A stretch of 64,000 bases of DNA from NCBI GenBank assembly GCA_000727475.1, contig KL647290.1, positions 4,990,405 to 5,054,404 on the forward strand, given 5' to 3'. The notes below the pieces were generated by a model that was not told where the DNA came from, did not search any database, and saw only the letters and a list, made by a program, of their open reading frames with translations. Below are positions 48,501-58,258 of this stretch, one piece after another. Numbering within the stretch: position 1 is the stretch's first letter; every line of letters starts with the position of its first letter. Source of the stretch: Sarcocystis neurona. Lineage: Eukaryota > Apicomplexa > Conoidasida > Eucoccidiorida > Sarcocystidae. Made by a program: the position numbers and the translations under genes.

Positions 48501-51500
48501 GAAAAATGCAGCATAAGCACACAACTACTTCAGTTTGTTGGTTTAAATTGATTATCTGCACGTGTGTAGCTCACCTGGGCTGCCAGACGTCGCGCACGCT
48601 GCGGCGACTGAGCTTGAAAAGGACGCTGTGAATTGTTGAAGGGGATCAGCAGAAGCGAACGCGTTCCGACAGGTCAGGTTGGGGGGCAGGCTGGCAGTGA
48701 TGCTTGACGCTAGGGGAAGACGTGGAACGAACGGAGCTGCGTTGGGATTAAGAGGTCTGGAGCTGCAGTCACGATGCACCCACCAAAGAAGAGCGTGCAC
48801 CTGGCACGGTGGTGACGGGTGCCGCACCAGGAAACACGTGATCCTCACGAAAGTTGCACACATGGGATCAGGGCGCCTTCCAGAGCTTTAAATATTGATT
48901 TCTCCGCGAGTAGATGTGCTGCTTTCAGCCAACGGTACGACAGCTGTGGCAAGAAGGTTCTGCCGGGCTTGCATCTTACAGCCACATGTGCAACAGATAG
49001 ACACCGACACCCACGCATGCGACTCCATCGACATCAACAAAATAACCTGTTTCGTGCGTTGGTCCTCACATTGTAGATGGCAAGAATGCTCGAACACCGG
49101 AGCTGTTGTGTACTCGACAACTGCCGTGCGCTCAACACAATCGTGAGAACGCAGGAATGTATGACTTACCGTGTCAAACTTTTTATCTCTGTAGCCTCAG
49201 CACAAAGATAAGCGTTCTCTGTATGTTGCCATGCGGAGTTGTCTCGTGCCTCTTCGGCTTGGACGGAAGCTGATCCATTGTTGTCACCTGCTGTTTGGGC
49301 GCATCGGTCCTCCCTTCTCTCTGCGTGGTTTCCACAAACTGCGACCACGTCCTGGCCCCCTTGCTGTCGCTCAGGGGTGGCACAGGTTCCATCTATCTTG
49401 CCTGTCTTCTCGCAGGAGACAATCGGGGCGGAGTTGCGGAGTCGACTGAGGTGTTCGTGAGTCCTGAGCAGGAGCTGTAACAGGTCCTGATCGTGCTTCC
49501 CTGCAACTGCTCGCACGATACAAAAGCAGGGATCCGACGCAACCCCAAACACTATGTACGAGGGTCAAACTACTCACGTTCGTGCACAGGTCAAATACCA
49601 CCGAGCGAAGTGAGGATGCAAAACAGCAAACCGAGTCAACAGCAGGCATACTTCGCGAAGGACAAAGCGGCAGACGCTGGCTTATGAGCATACATATGCT
49701 GGTAGATATATGTATGTGCACGTGTATACATAATCATTCATACGCGGACGCAGAGGAAGGGACTGCAAGACAGTGCAACGGAGAGGGACAGGGTGTTGGG
49801 ACACACTGGGAAGAATGAAGAGACAGTTTCGGTGCTGGGGACTCGTGACGCCCTCTTGCAGCACAACAGCGTGGAAAGGTCGCGTCAACAGTTGAAGAGG
49901 CTGCAGGGGCCAGCGTTCAGTGGTAGACGCGTGCTCGTGCGGAATCTCTTTCCGACTCTGCCTGACAGTGTTTTATCTCGGCGAATAGAAAGGGGAGCAT
50001 TCAGCAAGTGCGTACATTCTTGCTGTCTGAACAGAAGTGTTAACGGTTGGAGCCTGAGAATTTCAGAAGTGTACACGGCTGCGCACTAACACTGGGTGAC
50101 AACATACCGCCTAGTTCTTTGCGACTTTCTCTCTTACGCGTGAGCCTGATGGGTAAGCACACTGGTCACGGCTGTTGCTGTGCCTCGTTGCTGCAGCGCA
50201 CGTTGACTGGGTGCAAAACTCACGTCACACCCTTATAATGGCTAAGTGTTCGCTGAAGATTTGCAGTGCAGTGCGTCCGGACTCATCACATATGCTCTTA
50301 AGTTTGCCCGGACTGACCAGGTATCCGCTACGCACTCCCTGTTTGGAGAACGTGGGCAACGACGTCCACACAGTAGTTGACGATTTGCGGACGTCACACT
50401 TTTGCCCTGGCTCTGTGGAATTGTGCGGATGCAACGCTGCAAAAGACAGTGGGAGTGGCGACAGTGGTTACGCAGGGCTTCTCCTGTAGTGTGCAGTGGG
50501 TGAACTCAATGTGAGCTGAATTTACTCGAACAGTTGGGGCAGCAGGTGCGGCAAGCGGTGGCATGCTTCCTGGTCAGGCCGACAGCCGCCAAGTCTTTTT
50601 TCCAGAGACAGAAACAAGTGTAACTCAAAGCGAAGGGCGGGAGCAGCTGGCGTAGAAGACTTACCTATGTCGGGAGCGCAGGGCTCTTTGAAGCGCAACT
50701 GATTAGTCGTGCGTAGTCCATTCTGTGCGCGTCCAAGCTCAACACAAGCCGACGACGCGGTGGCTGCGGCTGACTGAGATTTTTCTGCAAGGTTAGGAAC
50801 CTTTCCTCCAACGGCGCACTGCTCCTCTAGTTGAATTTCTCTGGTGGAAGCTGCTTCAGCTAGGCAGTGGGACAAGCAGTGGTTACTCGCAGTGACTGCG
50901 TCTTCAACCAGCTGTAGTGCTTGTGTTTTCTCAGTCTGTTGCAGCTGTGGCAGGCCCCCTCCCCTGTGCTGCCCTTGACGTTTACGGTGGGAAATTGACA
51001 ATAACCGCTCCTGTTGTGGCGCGCAAGTGTCAAAATGCTTTTGCCCCTCAGGTGCTGACGCAGTTGCCTCTAGAAGAGACTCCTGCTCGTGCTGAAATGC
51101 AGCCTGTTTTTGGAAACACAACTCGGTTGTTGGCGCATTCAATTCGTATTCCCTACACGGGAAGGAACTTGCATTGTCCAAAAGCCCTTGTCTTCCAGCA
51201 CCTGTTTTGGGACTCTTTCGATACCTACTGCAAGCTACGTCGCGAAGCAGAGCTTTCAGCAACCTCACATAAAGAAGAAGCAGAGTCTCTCTAGTGCCGA
51301 CGACGTCTGAACCATCAAACACGCCTCTGCTTATGGTTTTCGAGATGTGTAGTGCCTCGGTTCTCCCCTGCGCCAAAGTGGTCCGTTTCCGTCGCCTTGC
51401 AATATCACCTGCGACGTGACTGTTTTTGCTGGTACCACTGTTACTGCTGCCACTGTTGCTCCTGCCGCTATCGCTGGTGTTGGTGAAGCTGCTGTTGGTG

Positions 51501-51680
51501 CTGTTGCTGCTCTCTTCACTATATTCGTGCCTGTTGTTGCCGCACTGTTCGTCCTCTTGTTCAAATTGTGGTGTATAAAACCTGCGGAGAGAGGAGATGT
51601 GTGGCTCGCGCAGGCGATCCATCGCGTGTAGCAACGCGGTTGTCATTGAGGCCTGCGAGAGGGCACGTTTTGCGCAGAGA

Positions 51681-51724
<44 letters not shown>

Positions 51725-53482
51725 ACCCAGTCCCTAGTGTACAACTCTCCCGGCAACGACACGCGTGGTAGTTTAGAAGTTATTCTTCATTTCGTGATTC
51801 CCTGGTCAACGCCTCCCATCTATTGTAAACCAGCCGCCCGTGGGCCCCGACTCGCTTCCTAGCAGCGTTGGAGCACGCCCGTAGTTCACGTAGGCTGTCA
51901 GCTTTTGCGTCCCACCGACGTCGGAACCCGTCGTACCTCTTCGCACTGTTTATGTGGATCGTCATGCGTAAAATACAGCCCAGCGACGACCCCTGCGACG
52001 AGGTACTCGTGCATTATACAGAGATTTTTCAGTTACAACATAGGCTTGTGAACTTTCTATACGTACCATTCCCGTTTGCCTCTTGGCAGCAAGAGAGCAG
52101 GCAGGTCCATTATTTGAATACCGGCGCTCGATTTTTGAAGCAGTTGACGCAGGAACAGAGTCTGGAGGGGAATTACCGTCAGCACAGACGCTTGCCATAG
52201 TACGTTGTACACTTTTGTCAGCAGCGTCTTCTGTCCGAGACTCATACTGGCATACTGCACCCCCCCGCTCTGTCGGACGCAGCTGCAGTCGTGCCAGGGG
52301 CAGCAGTTTCTGTTGTTCGAGCCGGTAGGTTCGGCCCTCGCTGCCCTCAATGTCGTCTTGCCGTTCATGAACGAAATGGGCGGCTAACGGAATCCTCTTC
52401 TGGATCGTCGTGCTTGCCTCATATGCTGCTGAATGTGCAGGAACCCTTTTTATTCGACTACTTGGGTGCTGCGTATTGATGTCACCGTGATGACCTGGAG
52501 CTTCACAGCTTGCGGTGTCGGTGTTCAACTCAGGAAGAGCTGCGTTTGATGCCTTGTCTCCTGCAGACTGCTTTAGCATATGCTGCTGGATTGCGAGCAA
52601 AAGTTGTCGCTGCAGGTGCTGTACTGTGGCAGTACACTTGACACTTTGTTTCGGCGCTTCTGGCGGTACACGACAAAGCCGGGTTGCTACGGCAGAGACA
52701 GCCACCGAATAAGAGTTGTCGTACTGCTGATTCTTGGTGTCGCGCTTACTCTTCGTGTTGCAGTTCGTGCCCTGGGTCCCCATCTTCTGCGTAGGAGCGT
52801 CAGAAGAGTCCATGTCGCAGAGCGCTGAAACTTTCGCAGCTGCTGTCGATGGGAACGCCAGATCACTCGCGGGTGCCGCTATCCTGTTGTCGCACTTAAG
52901 CTGCATTTTCTTAGTGGTACAGCAACTGAACGAGTTACCGATGCTGTGGCTGTCATCAGGAGTTGCTGGCGAATGCTGGCTCATTGACAGGCTATGCCGC
53001 GTTGTTGTCACTGCCGGGCGTCCTTCACGAGACGTATCGTCCCCACGATCCTTTGAGCTCCCAAGCTCTGCAAGGTGCAGTCGTCCATGACGGGAGTGGT
53101 GCTGTAAAGTCACTTGCTGCCCACCGCCTACTCGGTATTGCCCACAAGGGGGAGAAGGCCACGCGGAGGCCACAGCCGTTGATGCCCTCCGTCCAAGCGG
53201 GCTACTCAAAACTTTTTGCTGACTAGGAACTCGAAGCGCAGCAACTGAAACGTCGCTTCCTTCGTTGCCGGGAGTACATTGTCTTGCATGTGTGCTGGAG
53301 GTCAAGGTTTCTAGTCCGAGGCGGCTTAGAAGTTCAAGGACAACTGGGGATGTTATACAGTGATTTTTCTGCATACGCGTGGTCTCGTATGTCTTTTGCA
53401 GGGCCTTGCTAGTGGTGCTGTCGCGTGACATACTTGTCTGCGAGCTCCCGCCCTGTCCGCAAGTGAGGGTGGCCTCCTCCAT
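42583..53482 (-). CDS. Giant Gln/Ser/Thr-rich protein of unknown function (gene G, 7 exons)
   Basis: Proposed exons, 5' to 3': 53482-52067, 51652-50665, from 50436, about 49509-49170, 48762-48575, 47960-43200, 42761-42583. Phases agree at five of six junctions (0-0, 1-1, 2-2, 1-1, 1-1). The donor of the third exon is unresolved, because the best GTGAGT falls just after an in-frame TGA. The predicted product is about 2,700 residues, polar, rich in Gln, Ser, Thr and His, with short Gln and Glu runs and scattered helical Leu/Gln segments (LEKYLQRLLLQYVQHQ; LQRQLLLAIQQHML). No domain, signal peptide or membrane helix is evident. Low-complexity giants of this sort are common in coccidia and may be nuclear or cytoskeletal. 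The ATG at 53482 follows an in-frame stop. It could instead be two genes, with the second starting at an ATG at 48143. Confidence 0.55.
43200..47960 (-). CDS. Gene G main exon
   Basis: The acceptor TTTTTCATTTTCTCAG precedes 47960 and the donor CAGTCTG/GTGAGC follows 43200; both are phase 1. Nearly 1,590 codons are open. The sequence is Gln-, Thr- and Ser-rich, with a Gln cluster (HQQPTRQQQQEETEQQQ) and a Glu run (DLEEEEEQ). Two donors reach this acceptor in the right phase: 48575, at the end of a Ser/Ala/Pro-rich exon, and 48110, which would add a short first exon from an ATG at 48143 (MMFMAVSLVGH). The latter would make this a separate gene or an alternative 5' end. Confidence 0.65.
50665..51652 (-). 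CDS. Gene G second exon
   Basis: The acceptor CCTCTCGCAG before 51652 sits about 30 bases downstream of a TG repeat in the preceding intron. The donor is ACATAG/GTAAGT after 50665 (phase 1). The exon begins ASMTTALLHAMDRLRE, has an Asn/Ser/Gly-rich run (SSNSTNSSFTNTSDSGRSN), and continues as polar sequence with short helical stretches. The GTAAGT donor is the strongest in the gene. Confidence 0.6.
51685..51727. repeat. AC/TG microsatellite beside a splice acceptor
   Basis: The AC run on the plus strand reads as a TG run on the coding strand. It ends about 30 bases before the acceptor of gene G exon 2 (51652) and lies wholly inside the intron. Confidence 0.95.
52067..53482 (-). CDS. Gene G first exon
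   Basis: The ATG at 53482 begins MEEATLTCGQGGSSQTSM and is the first in frame after a TGA. The exon stays open for 472 codons to the donor GGAATG/GTACGT after 52067 (phase 0). The product is polar, with a Leu-rich helix early (SPVVLELLSRLGLETL) and a second Gln/Leu helix (VQHLQRQLLLAIQQHMLKQ). It joins in frame to the exon at 51652. Confidence 0.6.
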
Positions 53483-54466
53483 TGAGTGACTTCACAATGA
53501 GCAACTGGGTGAACGTGGTGCTGCTCATTAGGCGAGGAGCTTGAGAATGCGACGTTCGCGCAGGCGTCAGAACTATTCCGGGCTGCTGTGCTGCCTGGTC
53601 GCTGATCATGCCATGTACAGTTGCAGATAGGATGCAGTCTCTGAGCCTGATGAAAACCGATTTCTTGACACTCAGACAATTGCTAAAAGAAACCCTCGCT
53701 TGATCCCTGCGTGACTGGCGACTCAAAACGTCGAAGGTCGGGACTGCACTTTGCGGATGTTACATGAGATCAAAACACCTTGCGTGTGACAGCCTCTTAA
53801 CGCTCACCGTCTACAGCTGCCAGCTGTCCCCTTTCAAGTACACTGTAAAGCTGGAATTGTATGCATACCAGAGAAATGCATCGAATGCGGTTTTGGGCCA
53901 TTGAAACAGAAAAGATTTGATTATACGATTCAGGAGTGAGGCAGTTCCGCCAAGTCACGTCGACACCACACCGATAGCGTGGACCTTCTGTGCGCGGAGT
54001 ACATAACTGACAACTCATGCGCTGCATGAGGAGGACGTCTAATCTATCCTTTGCTGAGTCGCTGTGCGTCACACAGTAATTGCCGCAGCAGTTGCTGCTT
54101 GTTGCTGAACGCTACGCTCACACCCGGTTAGCTCGTCGATATGACCGGTTCTCGCAAGAATCATGCCCACCTCCTCGTTGTCTATTTTCCTTCTGGCTGC
54201 TGGAGCCAAGCTGTATCCACTGCTCTTAGAGTCCCTTTCTGCTATGGTGGTTTGGCGTGACTTTTTCTTTGGCCTTCTCAGTCGCCGTCCTAGTTAACGA
54301 CCATACACACTTCCTTCGCATATCAAGCTTTTCCGGGGTCCATCATTACCGCGGGGCGACGTTATACTTGTTTTTGTTTCTCAGTTGTGTCCTGCTAACG
54401 CTGACCCCTCGGGAACGTCGAACCTTCCGCTTTTGAAGCATCACGAGCAGAGATAGAGGCGAAACC
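53483..54466. promoter_or_regulatory. Divergent intergenic region between genes G and D
   Basis: About 1 kb separates the G start (minus) from the D start (plus). Inside it, minus-strand positions 54072-53803 hold an open, exon-like stretch (ESYNQIFSVSMAQNRIRC; donor GTAGACG/GTGAGC, phase 1) that could be an upstream exon of gene G. It could not be joined cleanly to the 53482 exon. The rest, 54073-54466, shows no gene and is the likely promoter side of gene D. Confidence 0.3.
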
Positions 54467-56967
54467 ATGCTTCATCAACTATCGCTCATGGTTTTGCACA
54501 CGGTTCTACGCATACTGCTTTACGGGTTGATTCCCACAAACTTCGTGGCTGCAACAGCAACGGGCCACCTCCTGCATGTCGCCCAGTCGACGAAGACCAC
54601 TGTGGTGGCTGCTTCTGTACCTTCTTCGACTATTCACTGGGCTGCTCTCTCCTCGCTTTTCCAGAGACAGCGAAAGCCGTAGCATGAAGACAGGTTTTCA
54701 TCGGCTGAAGCACAAACGCTCCTAATTCTCTCAAAGTGAAGTATCTGCGTCCTCAGTGGACGATGTTGGCGCTGTGTGTACAGTCAGTTCCGAATGGCTG
54801 GGGCGCGGAATTCGTCGATGCTGTGACAAGCCTTCCGGATTATCAGGCTGCGTCCCTCTACAGTTGAGAAGCAGTGTAGCAGCCAGCCTTGTTGGATTGG
54901 ACAAGGTACGCTCACACAGTGAGCAGAAGTTATCTGTAGGAGCCTCCGAGTTACGTTCAGAAGCGTAAACATGACTACGCGGAGGGGCCAAGAAGCGCAG
55001 TTGCTGACGAGCTCGCTGCTCCAGCCGCACACGGAGAAGGGGGCCAGCACCCCTTCAGCGGGTGGATCAATATGGGACCCTGTCACCGAGCACCAATGTG
55101 CACGCCTGTTGTGCCTTAAGCAAGGTTTTGTTCTGTATGCAGTACCGTGGCTGCGACGGTTCTGCAGACTCAGCGCTCCCGAGTTCAAGCGAATCCGTTT
55201 ATCAGCACACCCAACCAGGGTGGCAACGTGAGCAGCCCCACGGCTATAGCTGAAGCCGCAGAGTTGCAGCGCACCAGCGGGAGTGCAGGCAGCAGAGGCA
55301 AAAGCAGAAATATACGGTTGACGAGAAGCATTCGTGTGCCCTTCACATCGTGTCCGTTAAACTGTTGAAAGCAAATCCTCATCGTAATGGCCGACCGCAT
55401 GTCACCGTTAATCTGGCGCTGAGGTGGGCAATCACGACAGCGCCAATGTGAGCTGGATGGTACATCCCGTGCGTCACAGGCTTATTTATATCTGCGTCCA
55501 CCCAGGCATAAAGCAAGCTGTCTAGCTTACTGAAAGGTTGAAAAGTGCCGAGCGCTTCTCTGCTCTTCGCATGCACAGCCACACACACGGAAAGCCAGCT
55601 GCTCCACGCAGCCCGGAGGAAGCTGTGAGAGCCCCCTCGTAATAAAGTCGATAAATGGAACGGTTCCCATTTGCGGAGACGCACCTGTACGTCGCAGCAC
55701 GCCCGGCTTCGGTAGGACGCACCTTGAGCTGTCAGCTGATATTCTGCAAGAAGTCAACAAGGCCTCTTGAATTGGAGAAGGCAGCCTCGTTTGTGTATCA
55801 TGGATAGACGAACAAGTTGGAAACAAGTCAGAACTGCATTTCTCGGTGTTTCTCTTACTCACGCGATACGGTCGAATGCTGATGCATGCGGCTGACGCTC
55901 CTTTCCAGTTGTGCAGCCACCCTTAGTGCACGGGATCCTTTAACAGCCTTTTTTCAAGTCCTCGCGGAGTTGGTAGGAGATTCGCAACTCAATGACGGCA
56001 CGGCCTTGACACGTGCTGAGCGCGAGTGTACAGGCAGGTGCGTCGGGGTGTGTGTACGACTAACCTCCAGCTCGACCCGTTTTGCCTAGTTTGTAGCAAG
56101 AGGAAGCTGCTGCTTTCACTCGCAAAAAGTGGCGAGGAGCGCTGGCTTCCAAGGGCTAACGGGCGTAAGCAGCTGTCGCTTGGAAGCAGCAGGGGAGGAG
56201 CAAACAAAAAGGAAAACTGATTTTCTGCCTTGCGAACTAGCAAAAGACCGCGTGTGTGCGTGTGCACCGCGCCGTAGAGCTGTACTGCTGTGCTCTCACC
56301 GACACGGCGTAGGGCGCGGCCAGCACCCCGGCTTTCGCTCACTATACCAGACAAGCGAGAATTACTATTCTGGTAGGTCGCAGGACAGAATGGTGGGGTC
56401 GACCAACACGGGAGGTGAATCAAAATGTGTTGCTGCGCTTGTGGCTTCGTCCCGCTATCTTCGTTCTTTCTACGTGGACGGAGGTTAGCGACTCTCCTTC
56501 GGGCCCGAGAAGTTGCAGTGTCTCCTCTGCGACGCCAGTGGAAACAGCAAGGTCTTGCGCCCCGACTGCTGGGGGGGAATTGCAATAGCAGAGCGGCGCC
56601 AGACATGTCACGCTGCACCTTCTCAAGAGTGTGCGGAGGAACGCAGCTGTGGATGGTGGGAGCTCTTCATGATGCACGGGAGGTGTTTACAATCGTTCTG
56701 CAGTCGTTCACGAGTCGGGGACGGCCATGCGGTTTCTATGCTTGCAGGTAACTTTAATGATCTACATTCCTGGAACAAATGAAAAGCCGGCAGCACCAGC
56801 CTCTGCCTCCACGACAGAGAATCCTAGCTTTTACCCGCAGCAGTCCTGCGATGCCTATAGAGAGACAAACAGCTTCAGGAAAGATGATGCAGAACCGAAC
56901 CTCCACTGGCTTTTCTGGAACACCGACAGGATGGCATCGGGGGGGCGCCCATAATGGGGACAATTAG
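54467..56967 (+). CDS. Probable secreted or anchored Cys-containing protein (gene D)
   Basis: The ATG at 54467 has an excellent context (GCGAAACCATG) and opens with a hydrophobic leader (SLMVLHTVLRILLYGLIP), read as a signal peptide or anchor. Later exons that keep phase are 55909-56037 (2-2), 56101-56372 or -56414 (2-1), 56519-56747 (1-2) and 56841-56967, ending at a TAG. They carry many Cys (SCCFH, PCELAKDRVCACAP, NCNSRAAPDMSRC) typical of disulfide-bonded extracellular domains, but no family is certain. Between 54.6 and 55.4 kb, two exon-like stretches (from 54961, KRKHDYAEGPRS; and 55140-55368, Ser/Pro-rich) probably belong to it, but their junctions are unresolved. In 56519-56747 a second frame is also open and Cys-rich, so the frame choice rests on phase alone. 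Confidence 0.45.
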
Positions 56968-57798
56968 ATCACTCATGCGTCTCGCGTAGTGACGAAAGGA
57001 AAAAGTGGAAGCACAGAGTGTCGGAAGCAGGTGTGACAGCGACTCGTTTTTTGATAGGCTCGGTAGAGGTTGGGAGTTCGCCCCCTCCTCGACTCTCCTT
57101 TTCATTGGTGGTCAGTTGAGACACAGGGAAACTGGCGACAGGCAGAAGTCGGATGTTTTGTCAGAGCGGAGACGATGGCAAATGCTCCGACGAGAGCGAG
57201 AAAATTGCACGTCTTACGTGTGTAACACTCGGAGTCCACGTGTGAAGCAAGGCATGCGGCCGCTTACGCACATTTTTTAACGCCTGCTAATGTCCTCGCG
57301 CTAGCTACGGTGCTATCAGGTACGTATACACCAGATCTGCTTTCTTACGCAGTTACCCAGGAACTAACACAGAAACAGGTGTTCTATTATAAACACGAGT
57401 TCATGGGAGCACACTCAGGAAAAAATTTTGTATACAGCGAAACGCTGGAGCGAACTGCTCCCGAGAGCAGCCTACAGTAGCCGCTTCGGCTACAAGTTCA
57501 CATATGAAGCGACGGCTGCTCGTGTGACTCAGTGTTTCTTGATGCTGCGGTAAGTCCGCCCATTTGACAAATTAGTGGGACTTGTTAGTTATCTTTGATA
57601 TCTCCTTGCACCACCACCCTGGCACCGTAGATCAGGCTCGCCACAGGCGTGAGTCAGCAATTTCGGAGCCAGCTGCAAAGGGCGACTTCCAATGTGCGTG
57701 TGTATATACGTATACTTAAGTGTGTGCGGCCTTCAAGATAGCAAGTTTTTCTGCTCTGTGTACCTGTGCAGTGGGGGAGGTCTACGTGGCGCACCAGC
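56968..57798. other. Intergenic stretch between convergent genes D and I
   Basis: About 830 bases between the proposed stop of D and the proposed stop of I. It includes a moderate plus-strand open frame (57005-57280) with no clear splice support. I see no RNA gene or mobile element. Confidence 0.3.
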
Positions 57799-58258
57799 TC
57801 ACACAATTCTGACAGCGTATTTAGTGGATTTGTTCTGTAGGCTGCTCGCGTGGCGCAGGATAACGTCTGACGCAGGAGTGAGAGACCGTTTAGCAAGACA
57901 GGTGTCGGTGGAATAGTGGAAAAGGCACACTTCTGCGTACCGCAGCGATGCACATGAGGCTAGACACAGCACGGACTGGACTGTAGGCCTGTATTCAATC
58001 GCAAGGCTACCGCTTACCTTCAGGCAAACAAAATCGAAGACTTCCTGACTTCGGACTCCAACAAGAAGCTTCTTCAGACGCCGAGCAGGCATCCGATGCG
58101 CGCTGGAATGGTTCAATATGGGCTTCCGTGCGCTTCTCCTCTCTGCGTACATACACGAGGGCGTGCAGGGGCGTCACAAGCGAGTAACGTGCGGGACAAA
58201 GGTAGAATCTAGAGGAGGGAACAAAGGTAAGTGGCGCGTAGTACGGAGCTGCAAGCCT
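57799..58258 (-). CDS. Gene I last two exons
   Basis: The penultimate exon (about 58258-58018) is open in a frame that reads APYYAPLTFVPSSRFYLCPA and EKRTEAHIEPFQRASDACSA. It ends at a perfect donor, CTGAAG/GTAAGC, phase 1. The last exon (57866-57799) follows the strong acceptor CTCACTCCTGCGTCAG in phase 1 and ends at a TGA. An alternative frame of the penultimate exon is also open (RRLKKLLVGVRSQEVFDF), so the frame rests on the phase match to the last exon. Confidence 0.45.

Noticed and set aside
55989..56618. Minus-strand open frame of 209 codons
   Set aside because: It is antisense to the Cys-containing exons of gene D; no paired splice sites or recognisable protein.
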